A DNA stretch of 64,000 nucleotides from contig JAKSRM010000002.1 in NCBI GenBank assembly GCA_024403615.1, positions 62,001 to 126,000 of the forward strand, in the 5' to 3' direction. Below are positions 25,104 to 33,995 of the stretch, one piece after another. The notes below the pieces were generated by a model, which made no database searches, was not told where the DNA came from, and saw only the letters and a program-made list of their open reading frames with translations. This DNA comes from Lachnospiraceae bacterium (GTDB taxonomy: Bacteria > Bacillota > Clostridia > Lachnospirales > Lachnospiraceae). A program made the translations under genes and the position numbers. Each line of letters starts with the position of its first letter. Position 1 is the first letter of the stretch.

Positions 25104-26825
25104 TTAATCGAACAAGGTGGCATCTGTATGTGGAATAAAACATGCAGCCAGTAATTCGTCCATATAGCCTGGATATGTAGACAATTCCAGGTACGTCATA
25201 TTGTTGGCAATATCAAATACCTTCTGGGTTGCGTCATTGCTTAACAGCATCGCGCAAGCTCCTGTAAGAGATGAGTTTCCAATATAACTGTATTTCTCCA
25301 GCGGAATCTTTGGCAACATACCGATAGAAATGGCTTTTTCCATATCGATTCCGGAACCAATTCCTCCGGCAAGAATTACTTTATCAATACAGTCCACATC
25401 CATGTCCAAAGATTTCAGCATGGTCTGAATTGCAGAGAATATCGCACCCTTTGCACGGATAAAGTTATCCAGATCGGACTCAGTTAAGGTCAGCTCCGAA
25501 CCGGAGGCACTCTCTTCTGCTGTTGCTACAATATACTCACCACTACCAATTTCTTCATCATATTTAATTCGTGGGCTTTGTCCAACAAATTTTCCTTTGG
25601 CATTAATCGCGCCTTTTTGAAACAGTTCGCTGATAATGGAAATCAGGCCACTTCCACAAAGTCCGGCAGGTTTTACGGAAGTCTCTGCATCATTTCTTCC
25701 ACCTAAGCCATCGGAATTTCCACCAATAATGGAATATGTCGGTTCATAAGTTTCCGGGTCCAACTCTACGCTATCAATAGCGCCTTTGGTAGCTCTCATA
25801 CCGCAGGAAATGTCGCCACCTTCGAAAGCAGGACCAGCACTGCAGGCGCAAGTTAACATAAAATCACTGTTACCAAATACTAATTCACCATTGGTTCCCA
25901 GGTCGATGAACAGAGTCATTTCTTCTCCGTTCCACAACATGGAATCCAAAGTTCCGGCGGTAATATCGCCGCCAACATAACTACCTACGTTTGGAGCAAA
26001 AACAACTTCTGCATCTTCCTGTCCCGGAAGGCCGCAGCTTTTTGCTGTATCTCCTCTTCTCTGCAGGAATTCCGGAACGAAAGGCTCTAAACGGATGGAT
26101 TCGCCATTAGCTCCCAGGAATAAATGTTCCATGGTTGTATTTCCGGCAATTACATAGCGGGTAATATCTTTTTCTTCTTTTTTACTTTCTTTCAGCAGAC
26201 TTTCAATCATTGGAAGAAGCGTTTCTTCCCGGACTGCGCTGCGAAGCTTATCTACGCCGCCTTCCTTTGTCTGCTGGATAATACGGTTGATAACATCCGC
26301 TCCATAACGGATCTGACCATTTCCCAGACTAGCTTTTCCTAAAACTTTTCTGGTGTGAAGGTCTAACATAGCTGCCGTACAGGTCGTAGTTCCAATATCA
26401 ATCGCAATACCTACTTCTCCTTCTTTTGCCTCTACCTGAATATCCAGGCCTGCGTTAAATATTTCGTTAATGGCATTCTCATAGCGTTCCAGTTCTTCTG
26501 GACTGCTAATATCTGCTGTCTTTATATCTGCTTTAAAAGCTGCTGCGGAAGCCGGTACCCAAAGAGTCGCATCTCCTACGACTTTCGACTGACAAGCCAG
26601 TCTCCACTGGTCCTGATAGTCTTCTTCGGAAAGATGTGGGTTCTTTTCCATATCTACGCTACCTGCAATGATGCGAACTCTGCATTTTCCGCAAACTCCG
26701 TTGCCGGAGCAAGGAGCATCAATGGAAATATTGTTTTTCTGCATAAGTTCTAAAACATTATCCCCTGCTTCTGCCAATACTTTTACATCTTTTTCGTTTT
26801 CAATTTTAAATATTAAGGTGTACAT
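25104..26825 (-). CDS. acsV: Reductive activator of the corrinoid iron-sulfur protein (RACo/AcsV)
   Basis: 573 residues from ATG 26825, which has AGGAG 6 nt upstream. RACo proteins use ATP to return inactive Co(II) to Co(I) in the corrinoid protein. An N-terminal [2Fe-2S] ferredoxin domain has Cys39, 45, 48 and 78 (CSGNGVCGKC ... LACQ). A linker is followed by the middle and ASKHA ATPase domains (DUF4445 type) with AIDIGTTTCTAAML, AGNTTMEHLFLG, FIDLGTNGELV and AGGIGSGIDMEKA. A longer open frame to 26870 has no ribosome site. Confidence 0.92.
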   Translation of the reverse strand: MYTLIFKIENEKDVKVLAEAGDNVLELMQKNNISIDAPCSGNGVCGKCRVRIIAGSVDMEKNPHLSEEDYQDQWRLACQSKVVGDATLWVPASAAAFKADIKTADISSPEELERYENAINEIFNAGLDIQVEAKEGEVGIAIDIGTTTCTAAMLDLHTRKVLGKASLGNGQIRYGADVINRIIQQTKEGGVDKLRSAVREETLLPMIESLLKESKKEEKDITRYVIAGNTTMEHLFLGANGESIRLEPFVPEFLQRRGDTAKSCGLPGQEDAEVVFAPNVGSYVGGDITAGTLDSMLWNGEEMTLFIDLGTNGELVFGNSDFMLTCACSAGPAFEGGDISCGMRATKGAIDSVELDPETYEPTYSIIGGNSDGLGGRNDAETSVKPAGLCGSGLISIISELFQKGAINAKGKFVGQSPRIKYDEEIGSGEYIVATAEESASGSELTLTESDLDNFIRAKGAIFSAIQTMLKSLDMDVDCIDKVILAGGIGSGIDMEKAISIGMLPKIPLEKYSYIGNSSLTGACAMLLSNDATQKVFDIANNMTYLELSTYPGYMDELLAACFIPHTDATLFD

Positions 26826-26898
26826 AAATTCTCCTGATAGTTCATCTAAGTGGGAATCTTTTGCTGTCATTTATTTTACAAGGCCTTCCGCCCTGATT

Positions 26899-27123
26899 TT
26901 AGTCTTCTGTAAAACCAAATCTCTGCCTTAAACCGGCAATATCTACATTCAGAATGATTGTTCCATCCTTCATGATTTCTTTTTCCATATTCACTTCTTT
27001 TCCCGCCAACATATTCCGAACATATGCTTCCGGGTCATCGGTCTCTACCATCTCCACCGAAACATCCCGCATCTGATTGCCGGAACACTGGTTGAAGATT
27101 TCCCGTATCATTTCGTATCTCAT
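26899..27123 (-). CDS. Small conserved-looking protein in the acs operon
   Basis: 74 residues, soluble, mixed charge, ending GLRQRFGFTED. It contains EMIREIFNQCSGNQMRDVSV and an acidic ETDDPEAY segment; no family name is known to me. AGGAAA lies about 10 nt before the ATG. It lies between acsB and acsV, after an intercistronic hairpin. Position alone suggests a role in maturation or reactivation of the corrinoid or ACS proteins. Confidence 0.65.
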   Translation of the reverse strand: MRYEMIREIFNQCSGNQMRDVSVEMVETDDPEAYVRNMLAGKEVNMEKEIMKDGTIILNVDIAGLRQRFGFTED

Positions 27124-27169
27124 GTGTATTATTTCCTGTCACCTTTTTTCTTTATCATCATAAAGAAGA

Positions 27170-27196
27170 AAGGGGCCCTGTAGACCAGGACCCCTT
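27170..27196 (-). other. Intercistronic hairpin after acsB
   Basis: On the minus-strand RNA an 11-bp helix forms (27186-27196 with 27170-27180) with one G-U pair and a 5-nt loop. The G-U pair is a mismatch on the other strand, so the helix is suited to the acs mRNA. A T-rich stretch follows, so it may be a partial terminator that lowers expression of the genes after acsB. Confidence 0.6.
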
Positions 27197-27211
27197 AAAA
27201 TCTGAATCAAA

Positions 27212-29350
27212 TTACATAATAGGATCCATTGTTAATGCTGGATGTCCTTTTTCTTCAAGGAATGCATATAAGCTTTCAGGATCTGTAGCAATTGTTTCAT
27301 CACCGATCATATCTGTGAAGTTTTCAATTCCTAATACTTCCTGAGCTGTCTTGTTCAGACGGGATGCAATGTCATCCTTTAATTCCTTAGGCATCCAAAC
27401 GATTCTTGCGATACCGCCTTCAGCGCTGATGAACTTCTTAGAAGCGATGAAGTGACGTCCATGACCCATGAAACCAGGAGTCTGAACACCGCCACCAGTC
27501 ATAGAAGCGAGTTCACCGAAGGTCATACCTGTAGGAGTCATACCTACGTATTCACGGTTAACAATAACAACACCGTTGCTCATTGGTTCAATACCGCAGA
27601 TACATTCGAAGCATCCACAAGATGTCATAGGATCTTCGATCAGTGAGTATAATGTTACGCTTTCGATTGCACCGTGAGTTGCATCAGCAACTTTCTTATC
27701 AACCTCAGTATATTTACCAAGTCTTTCATCCAGAAGGCCTTCTTTCTTAATAGGCTGTGAAGGTCCTGTAGGTGAAAGTTCGTAAGTAGCTTTAGCATCT
27801 AACCATGAAACAGCACCGCAAAGTCCTAATCTTTCCGGAGTTACTACGCAGCAATGTGCTGGTGAGAAGCTCTGGCAAAGAATACATGTATAGAACTCAT
27901 CAACGCTTTCATCAGTAAGGTTAGCAAGACGGTCATCTCTCATTCTGTAACGAGGCATAGCAACATCATCAAGGAATGCTTTTGCTTTGTCAGCGTCAGT
28001 AATGAAAGTTACCTGACATTTATCAACAACCTGACCAAATTCATCTTTGATCATAGAGTAAAGAACTTCGCCGAAATCTTTCAGTCTTAATCCAGCTGCA
28101 AAAGCATCTTTGCTAACACGGATTCTGAATAAGTTTCTCTGGCCTGTATGCATAACGCCTTCAATATAGTTGAACCATGCATGAATCTTACGTTCGATAA
28201 CGGATTCAAAGTCTGGCTGCATCTTAGCGCCTGCTACATCAACGATGGTGCACAGAGGCATACGGATTAATTCTGCTGCATCTTCTGGAACGTCTGGTCC
28301 GTCGATAACGATCTTATGATCTTCAACGTCAGCAGCATCCTTCATGGATACTAATTCAGAAGTGATGTTGTGGTCAGAATCGAATTCAACGTAAGTATCA
28401 TTCTTACGGATGATTTCGCCTTCGAAAGCTGCTGCAAAGCTTACTGGAAGTTTAACAGCTTTTGCTTTAACTTTAATGTTTCTAAGCGCAAGAGACTTAG
28501 GTGAAGTTTCTGCATGATCAAGAACAGACTCTAAAGCGCCTGGAACCTGATTTTCGCCAAGGTCGATATCAACAACTACAGGGAATCCTAAAGCGATTGC
28601 GCCTGCGCCTGCAGATACAACTACGCTATCAATAGCGCCGAATGTATTAACGAATGCAGGAACTCTATCTTTTGTATACTGAAGTAATGCGCCAAGGTCA
28701 CCAGGAGTAACATCACCAAAGATTAATGCTGCACGAATAGCAACAGTTACTACGTGGATAACGCTAGTTACATCATGTCCTAAAGGAACTACACGGTAAT
28801 CAAGACCAGCCTTAACACCTGCGCCGATAACCTGCTCGATAATATCGCCAACCAGGAATGTTAAGATACCTTTGTCCTGATAATCCTTAACAACAGCAGC
28901 TGCCTCTTCCGGTTTGTCGGTAGAACCAAGAACTACTGCTACGCCAGGGATGTCACCAGTTACCAGTGGAACACCAAGGCTACGGATGATTGGATCTGGA
29001 ACGAATCCGATTCCGCTTTCATTTTCGTATGGCTGTGCTCCATCTAAATATTTAAGTCCTTCAATAATTTCTGCACCAACAGCTGTAGCAAGACCTGCGT
29101 TTAAAGCTGCTCCTAAATCTTCTTCATGAGTAACTAATGATTTCATTACGTCAACACATGCTGGAAGAGTTCCAAGAGTTTCAACCTTTACGCCAGTTGC
29201 AGCATAAATTGTTGGGAAGAAATAAGCTGTATCTGGAAATTCGATTTCTTTGTCTGGTCCGTATTTTGCAATCGCATCATTAACTGCGCCTTCGGTAAGA
29301 CCAATGACAGCATCGCTTCCGCCATAGATAAGATCTGTTAAAACGCTCAT
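27212..29350 (-). CDS. acsB: CO-methylating acetyl-CoA synthase
   Basis: 712 residues from ATG 29350 (GGAGG upstream). It joins CO, a methyl group and CoA into acetyl-CoA at the nickel-iron A-cluster. The six A-cluster cysteines are present at C489, C492, C501, C511, C578 and C580 (CILCQSF, then CGAVS, then CGCFEC), with the same spacing as the Moorella enzyme. The N-terminal CODH-binding domain is retained (about 1-310), unlike the shorter archaeal CdhC. The partner CODH subunit gene acsA is not in this operon. Confidence 0.97.
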   Translation of the reverse strand: MSVLTDLIYGGSDAVIGLTEGAVNDAIAKYGPDKEIEFPDTAYFFPTIYAATGVKVETLGTLPACVDVMKSLVTHEEDLGAALNAGLATAVGAEIIEGLKYLDGAQPYENESGIGFVPDPIIRSLGVPLVTGDIPGVAVVLGSTDKPEEAAAVVKDYQDKGILTFLVGDIIEQVIGAGVKAGLDYRVVPLGHDVTSVIHVVTVAIRAALIFGDVTPGDLGALLQYTKDRVPAFVNTFGAIDSVVVSAGAGAIALGFPVVVDIDLGENQVPGALESVLDHAETSPKSLALRNIKVKAKAVKLPVSFAAAFEGEIIRKNDTYVEFDSDHNITSELVSMKDAADVEDHKIVIDGPDVPEDAAELIRMPLCTIVDVAGAKMQPDFESVIERKIHAWFNYIEGVMHTGQRNLFRIRVSKDAFAAGLRLKDFGEVLYSMIKDEFGQVVDKCQVTFITDADKAKAFLDDVAMPRYRMRDDRLANLTDESVDEFYTCILCQSFSPAHCCVVTPERLGLCGAVSWLDAKATYELSPTGPSQPIKKEGLLDERLGKYTEVDKKVADATHGAIESVTLYSLIEDPMTSCGCFECICGIEPMSNGVVIVNREYVGMTPTGMTFGELASMTGGGVQTPGFMGHGRHFIASKKFISAEGGIARIVWMPKELKDDIASRLNKTAQEVLGIENFTDMIGDETIATDPESLYAFLEEKGHPALTMDPIM

Positions 29351-29375
29351 AATAAATACCTCCATTTTTATTCAA

Positions 29376-29405
29376 GAAGCACCAGCCCCCATCGGCTGGT
29401 GCTTC
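29376..29405 (-). other. Intercistronic hairpin between acsE and acsB
   Basis: Perfect 12-bp stem GAAGCACCAGCC / GGCTGGTGCTTC (29376-29387 with 29394-29405), 6-nt loop. The following minus-strand bases (TTGAATAAAAATGG) are a poor terminator tail and lead straight into the acsB ribosome site. It probably protects or processes the mRNA, or works as a partial attenuator. Confidence 0.6.
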
Positions 29406-29416
29406 AAAATCACAAA

Positions 29417-30205
29417 TTAAAGATCAAGGAATGAATCAGCATATAAAGCATTATTCTTAATGATATCTGCTGATTTGATAGTTTCTACCAGACGACGATC
29501 GCATGGATTTACGATAGCGCTGGTAAGACCGCAGTACATAGCCATAGCAACGGTAGTGCTGTCAAGGATTGGACGAAGCTCCTTTGGAGCCATGTTGGAA
29601 ACGTTAGAAAGTCCGCCAGTTGACTTAAAGCCCATGTCGCTTAACTGTTTGATGAACTCTAAAACGTCCATCTGTTTGTCCTGCATTCCTTTGATAACCA
29701 GGAATAATGGATCGAACCACATATCTTCTGTAGGGTCCATACCAAGTTCCATACCACGCTCAAGCATTTCCTGGCAGTACATCATACGCTCATCGTTGTC
29801 AGCAGGAACGCCTGCTTTCGAGCAAAGAGCGATAACGATCGCATCGTTAGCAGCTGCAAGGTCGATGTTTTCGATTCTGTCGCCTGCGTCTGCAGAGTTA
29901 ACGATAGGTTTGCCCTTGCTGCGGTTGTAAACAGAAATACCAGCTTCAATAGCTTTTCTGTTAGCTGTATCGAGGCAAAGAGGAACATTGTCGAACTCAG
30001 ACTGGATAGTAGTTACTGCCCATTTCATCAGTTCTTCGCCGTTTTTCTCAGCAGGTCCGATGTTAACGTCAAGGTAAGTAGCGCCAGCATCTAACTGCTC
30101 TTTTGCTCTGGCAAGAATAGGAGCTGGATCCATTTCTTCCATTGCTTTTTTGATTGCCGGTGAAATGCAGTGAATTCTTTCACCAATGATTACGAATTTA
30201 CCCAT
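29417..30205 (-). CDS. acsE: Methyltetrahydrofolate:corrinoid/iron-sulfur protein methyltransferase
   Basis: 262 residues, the usual length. It moves the methyl group from methyl-H4folate to the corrinoid protein. The pterin-binding TIM barrel is visible: GERIHCISPAIKKAM, LDVNIGPAEKNGEELMKWAV, LCLDTANRKAIEAGI, VNSADAGDRIENI, and the C-terminal GGLSNVSNMAPKELRP. AGGAGG precedes the ATG, and it lies 9 bp after acsC. Confidence 0.96.
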   Translation of the reverse strand: MGKFVIIGERIHCISPAIKKAMEEMDPAPILARAKEQLDAGATYLDVNIGPAEKNGEELMKWAVTTIQSEFDNVPLCLDTANRKAIEAGISVYNRSKGKPIVNSADAGDRIENIDLAAANDAIVIALCSKAGVPADNDERMMYCQEMLERGMELGMDPTEDMWFDPLFLVIKGMQDKQMDVLEFIKQLSDMGFKSTGGLSNVSNMAPKELRPILDSTTVAMAMYCGLTSAIVNPCDRRLVETIKSADIIKNNALYADSFLDL

Positions 30206-30214
30206 AAAAACCTC

Positions 30215-31540
30215 CTATTTGAAATCCTTCATAAATTTAACCAGGCCTGTAGCGTCGTTTGGAGCAACTACGATTGTCCAGCCCGGAAGCTTCTCTTCTA
30301 ATTCGCCCTTAAGAACTGCAGCTTTACCAGGAATGATTAAAGTACGGCTCTTAACTTTGTTTTCAATATCATACTCTTTCATGAATTTAGAGATGGTACC
30401 TGCACTGAATTTACCTGCTGCCCAAGCAGTAAGAACAGAATATCCACCAGCGTCAGAAATCAGGAAGTTGCAAGGAACACCGGATCTCTCTAATTCGCCA
30501 GAAACAACGAAGTAAGTAAGAGCGAAGTCAACGGTTGTAACGCAAACACTGTTTTCATCAGCGCCGTTAATTGGGTAAAGACCTGGCTCAACTTTCATTG
30601 GCTTCTGAGGATCTGTGAAGATGTTCTGACGAAGTCCGAATAATGGAAGAGCCTGTGCATAAGTCATGCTGTCCATAAGGATGATAGAACCATATTTGAT
30701 AACGAACATGGAAGCTAATGCTGTCTGCATAGCAGTATCATCTGGAGCAACCTTAGCTACGTTAACGATAGATGGATAACCGAAAGTTCTGTCCTGATCT
30801 TTCAGAGCAGCACGACGAACCTGGATAGCATTTGCATAAGCGTCTTTGATGCTAGCGCCGGTTACGTCAAGGAAGAGCTCCTTGTATCCTAAAGCTTCGA
30901 TAGCAGCGGTTGTGTCATAAAGAGCATCAAGATCCGGAGCGGAAACACCAAGAGCTACGCCTGCAGCCTTAGCTACTTCTACCATCTCTTTATAGTTGTC
31001 AGGAGTTGCACCGTTTAAGATAGGCTTTTCAGCTTTGCAAAGTTCTAAAGCTTCTTTTGCAGCATCAACATCTTTGCAGTCCAGGATTAAAAGTTTGCCC
31101 TGTCCTTTTACTTTATTAACGAGTCCTAAGAATGCTTCTTTTTCTGTAAACTTAAGGTTCAGAACTTCGGTATGCATTCTTTCACCGATACGTTCGTAAT
31201 CAACTTTCTCAATTTCTGGAAGTCTTTCGTCTACGCAGCCAGGGCATACGTTAACGCCGAAAAGGTTTCTGGAAACAAAAGTTTTGTCATGACGGAAGAG
31301 AACGGTTTCTCCGCCTAATGTATATTCACATTCGCCTGCGCCAACTTTAACAGCTTTCATTGGAGGAGCTGTAGCTTCGCTTAATTTTGCAATAGCTTCG
31401 TCAGACATATGTGGACACTGTTCAATCTTTACAGAACCCTGTGCAACTTTCATAGCGAAAGCCATACATGTAGGGTTACCGCATTCTTTACAGTTTGTTT
31501 TTGGTGTAAGTTTGAAAATATCAATACCTTTTAATGCCAT
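30215..31540 (-). CDS. acsC: Corrinoid/iron-sulfur protein large subunit
   Basis: 441 residues. The N-terminal domain binds a [4Fe-4S] cluster through C17, C20, C25 and C42 (NCKECGNPTC ... QCPH), which feeds electrons to cobalt during reactivation. A TIM barrel and the C-terminal B12-binding part follow (DAGGYSVLTAWAAGKFSAG). With AcsD it forms the methyl carrier between AcsE and AcsB. Confidence 0.96.
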   Translation of the reverse strand: MALKGIDIFKLTPKTNCKECGNPTCMAFAMKVAQGSVKIEQCPHMSDEAIAKLSEATAPPMKAVKVGAGECEYTLGGETVLFRHDKTFVSRNLFGVNVCPGCVDERLPEIEKVDYERIGERMHTEVLNLKFTEKEAFLGLVNKVKGQGKLLILDCKDVDAAKEALELCKAEKPILNGATPDNYKEMVEVAKAAGVALGVSAPDLDALYDTTAAIEALGYKELFLDVTGASIKDAYANAIQVRRAALKDQDRTFGYPSIVNVAKVAPDDTAMQTALASMFVIKYGSIILMDSMTYAQALPLFGLRQNIFTDPQKPMKVEPGLYPINGADENSVCVTTVDFALTYFVVSGELERSGVPCNFLISDAGGYSVLTAWAAGKFSAGTISKFMKEYDIENKVKSRTLIIPGKAAVLKGELEEKLPGWTIVVAPNDATGLVKFMKDFK

Positions 31541-31558
31541 TTTTATTTTCCCCCTTCC

Positions 31559-32500
31559 TTACATTAAAGCGCCGACCAGGCGTGCGATTGTATCAACTGT
31601 CTTAGGGTGTCTTAAGATAACTGCGTTTGAGCCACCAGCGATAACTGCTGCTGCGGTAGAAACTTCCATTTCAATACCACGCTCTTCTCTAGCGCCCCAC
31701 TCTGGGAAATCTTCCTCAGATACTACAGCTTCTTTTACAGACCATGCTTCGGAAGAAACAGGAGTGATGATTGGCATCTGAAGCATTGCATCGTTCTGTC
31801 CTAAAGCTGCTCCTCTTACTCTGTCTAAAGTAGAAGCAACATATTCAAAACCGTAACCAGCTGCTGCGCTGCCTACGTTCATAACATAGTTTTCAGGCTG
31901 GATACCCATCTGGGAAATAAGAACGTTCAGCTGCTTAGCAAGGTTGATATCTACTGCACTTTCTGCAGAGATTTTCTGTTTGTAAGCCATAACTGCTGCT
32001 GCAGCAATGCTCTTATAGCTTTCTTCTCTAGCGGAAACGAAAAGAACGTTTTTGCCAGCTAAAGCTTCTGCTACTTTTTCAAATAACTGGATATCTTTTT
32101 CAATATTTTTGCATCCCTGGATTGCAAGAGGGCAATCAATAGCATCTGCTACTTCTTTTGCAACTGCTACACAGTCTTCTACGGACTTGTTTGTGCCGTT
32201 TGGATCAGCTCCATCCAGAGTTAAAACTACGAAATCTGCGCCAGGCATTTCGCTTGCTTTTTTAGCAATAGCGCCAATTCCTTCTGCGCCTGCATAATAT
32301 TCAGCGATGCCAGGAACTGTCATATCAACACCAGAATCAGAAATTTCAACGCCGATAGCAACTTTGTTCTTTGCTTCACCGTCAAAAGTGTACATTGGGA
32401 AAGTATTTCCGCCGCCCAATGTTACTGCTTTGTCCCCAGTACCAAATGTTACTTCGTTGATAGAAGCATTAAATGTCTGTGGGTTTCTTTTAAAAGCCAT
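31559..32500 (-). CDS. acsD: Corrinoid/iron-sulfur protein small subunit
   Basis: 313 residues, TIM-barrel subunit that caps the corrinoid of AcsC. Family stretches: TFGTGDKAVTLGGGNTFPMY near the start, FVVLTLDGADPNGTNKSVED, and QPENYVMNVGSAAAGYGFEY. AAGGAGG lies before the ATG. It follows cooC across a 65-bp gap containing a weak A/T-rich hairpin (about 32540-32558). Confidence 0.95.
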   Translation of the reverse strand: MAFKRNPQTFNASINEVTFGTGDKAVTLGGGNTFPMYTFDGEAKNKVAIGVEISDSGVDMTVPGIAEYYAGAEGIGAIAKKASEMPGADFVVLTLDGADPNGTNKSVEDCVAVAKEVADAIDCPLAIQGCKNIEKDIQLFEKVAEALAGKNVLFVSAREESYKSIAAAAVMAYKQKISAESAVDINLAKQLNVLISQMGIQPENYVMNVGSAAAGYGFEYVASTLDRVRGAALGQNDAMLQMPIITPVSSEAWSVKEAVVSEEDFPEWGAREERGIEMEVSTAAAVIAGGSNAVILRHPKTVDTIARLVGALM

Positions 32501-32565
32501 TTAAGTATCCTCCTTAAGTTTGGTAAATTTATAAATGTTTTAAAACCGTATGGTTTAATGACAAA

Positions 32566-33336
32566 TTAAGAAAACAATTTCTTTGCAATTTCGTTTACTG
32601 CAGCTCTTGCCGGATTGTCGTCCGGTAACGTGCAAGTAGCTTTTCCGTCACAGTCGTATTCATATACGCCTTCATCCTGAGGAACAACGCCTACCAGGTC
32701 CAGATTGTATTTTGCAATTTCTTCTTTAATGCCTTCGTTCAGTTCTCCGTTCGGAGCACGGTTAACGATGAGCACGATTTTTTCCTGACCCAGTTTCATT
32801 TCCTGACAAAGTTCTGCGATTCTTCCAACGGCCTGAATGCCTCTTCTGGAGCAATCGGATACTAAAACGATCAGATTAACGGAAGGAAGAATTCCTCTGG
32901 AAATATGTTCCATGCCAGCTTCATTATCTACGACCATGTATTTGTAGTTTCCTTCCAGCTTCCGCAGCTGAGCAGTCAACAGATCGTTTACGAAACAATA
33001 GCAGCCTTTTCCCTGGGTACGACCCATAACGATCAGGTCAAAATCATCTTCCTCAACTAAGGCTGTATTAAATTTATAGTCTAAATATTCCTTCTTGCTC
33101 ATGCTTGGAGGAATCGGTGTATTGTCGTCCATATCGGAAGCTGCGATAATCTCACGGATTTCTCCCAGCGTCGTTTCCACTTCTACGCCTAATACTTCAT
33201 TCAAGTTAGAATTGGCATCTGCATCAACTGCCAGAACTGGGCCTTTTCCTGCCTTGCAAAGCCAGTCGATCATCATGCCTGTAATTGTAGTTTTTCCAGT
33301 TCCGCCTTTGCCGGCGAACGCAACAGTAATAGCCAT
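32566..33336 (-). CDS. cooC: CooC/AcsF-type ATPase for nickel insertion
   Basis: 256 residues, MinD/ParA-like. The deviant Walker A is AFAGKGGTGKTTITGMM, followed by AVDADANSNLNEVLG and the Cys pair in GKGCYCFVNDLL at the dimer interface, as in CooC. It matures the Ni-containing CODH or ACS cluster using ATP. It is the first gene of the acs operon. Confidence 0.93.
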   Translation of the reverse strand: MAITVAFAGKGGTGKTTITGMMIDWLCKAGKGPVLAVDADANSNLNEVLGVEVETTLGEIREIIAASDMDDNTPIPPSMSKKEYLDYKFNTALVEEDDFDLIVMGRTQGKGCYCFVNDLLTAQLRKLEGNYKYMVVDNEAGMEHISRGILPSVNLIVLVSDCSRRGIQAVGRIAELCQEMKLGQEKIVLIVNRAPNGELNEGIKEEIAKYNLDLVGVVPQDEGVYEYDCDGKATCTLPDDNPARAAVNEIAKKLFS

Positions 33337-33410
33337 TTTTTACCTCATCAAAAATTAATAAAAACAAATAAAAGTTATAAATTCGCGCACTAACCCTATT
33401 GTTTATAAAA

Positions 33411-33439
33411 ATTGTACTGAAAAAAAGACATATAATCAA
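33411..33439 (-). promoter_or_regulatory. Promoter of the cooC-acs operon
   Basis: Minus strand: -35 TTGATT (33434-33439), 17-bp spacer, -10 TACAAT (33411-33416). It lies just after the terminator of the upstream nickel-type operon, so the acs genes begin at cooC. The leader is about 70 nt and A/T-rich. Confidence 0.65.
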
Positions 33440-33440
33440 G

Positions 33441-33466
33441 AAAAACTCCCCTTTCAGGAAGTTTTT
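33441..33466 (-). terminator. Terminator of the cooT operon
   Basis: AAAAACT / AGTTTTT arms with an inner CC/GG pair (33441-33466); on the minus strand the last arm supplies the T run. It separates the cooT operon from the cooC promoter. Confidence 0.65.
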
Positions 33467-33524
33467 ATTTTAGAACAATTATACAGTTTTTCCAAAAATC
33501 AGAAGAATTTTCAAAGAAAAAGCC

Positions 33525-33710
33525 TTAAGCTTCTACGACGATAAGATTCTTGATAAAGTCCATAGATTTGATGGTTCCAAAGACCTCGGTTTCGGTTCCT
33601 AAAACATCGGTTAAAGTAATTTTATTTCCTTCGGTTTTTACGTTGCTAACGTACTCACAAACCTTCTCGCTGGTTCCATTTTTTTCTAACATTACGGTTG
33701 ATAAACACAT
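33525..33710 (-). CDS. cooT: CooT-family nickel-binding protein
   Basis: 61 residues, typical size. The start MCLSTVMLEKNG has the conserved second-position cysteine that binds nickel in CooT, and the body (KITLTDVLGTETEVFGTIKS, IVVEA) follows the small beta-fold pattern. CooT helps maturation of Ni-dependent CO dehydrogenase. It is the last gene of a six-gene operon, next to cooC. Confidence 0.85.
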   Translation of the reverse strand: MCLSTVMLEKNGTSEKVCEYVSNVKTEGNKITLTDVLGTETEVFGTIKSMDFIKNLIVVEA

Positions 33711-33719
33711 AATTTCCTC

Positions 33720-33995
33720 CTACTTGCAATACCGTTCAATTGCAACTTTTAAATCTTCTATTGCTTTCATATCCCCTTCGTTCACTGCCTCTATAACGCA
33801 TTGATCAATGTGGTCTTTTAACAATTCCACACCAGTAGAATTAATGGCAGCTTCCACTGCAGAAAGCTGAATCAGAATTTCCGAACAGTCTCTCCCCTCT
33901 TCTACCATTTTCTTTACATGCTCTAAGTGGCCAATCGCTCTGGAAAGCCGGTTGACAATGGGCTTCATTTCTTCGGGTGTATGCTGATGAGCCAT
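33720..33995 (-). CDS. CsoR/RcnR-family metal-sensing repressor, probably nickel
   Basis: 91 residues, all-helical DUF156 family. The metal site can be read: His3 near the N-terminus, C37 (EGRDCSEIL), H62 and C66 (KDHIDQC). CsoR copper sensors use C-H-C; adding an N-terminal His gives the H-C-H-C set known from the nickel sensor InrS. With cooT and the acs genes beside it, Ni(II) is the likeliest signal, but copper cannot be excluded because a CopA gene is only 3 kb away. It overlaps the next gene by one base. Confidence 0.8.
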   Translation of the reverse strand: MAHQHTPEEMKPIVNRLSRAIGHLEHVKKMVEEGRDCSEILIQLSAVEAAINSTGVELLKDHIDQCVIEAVNEGDMKAIEDLKVAIERYCK

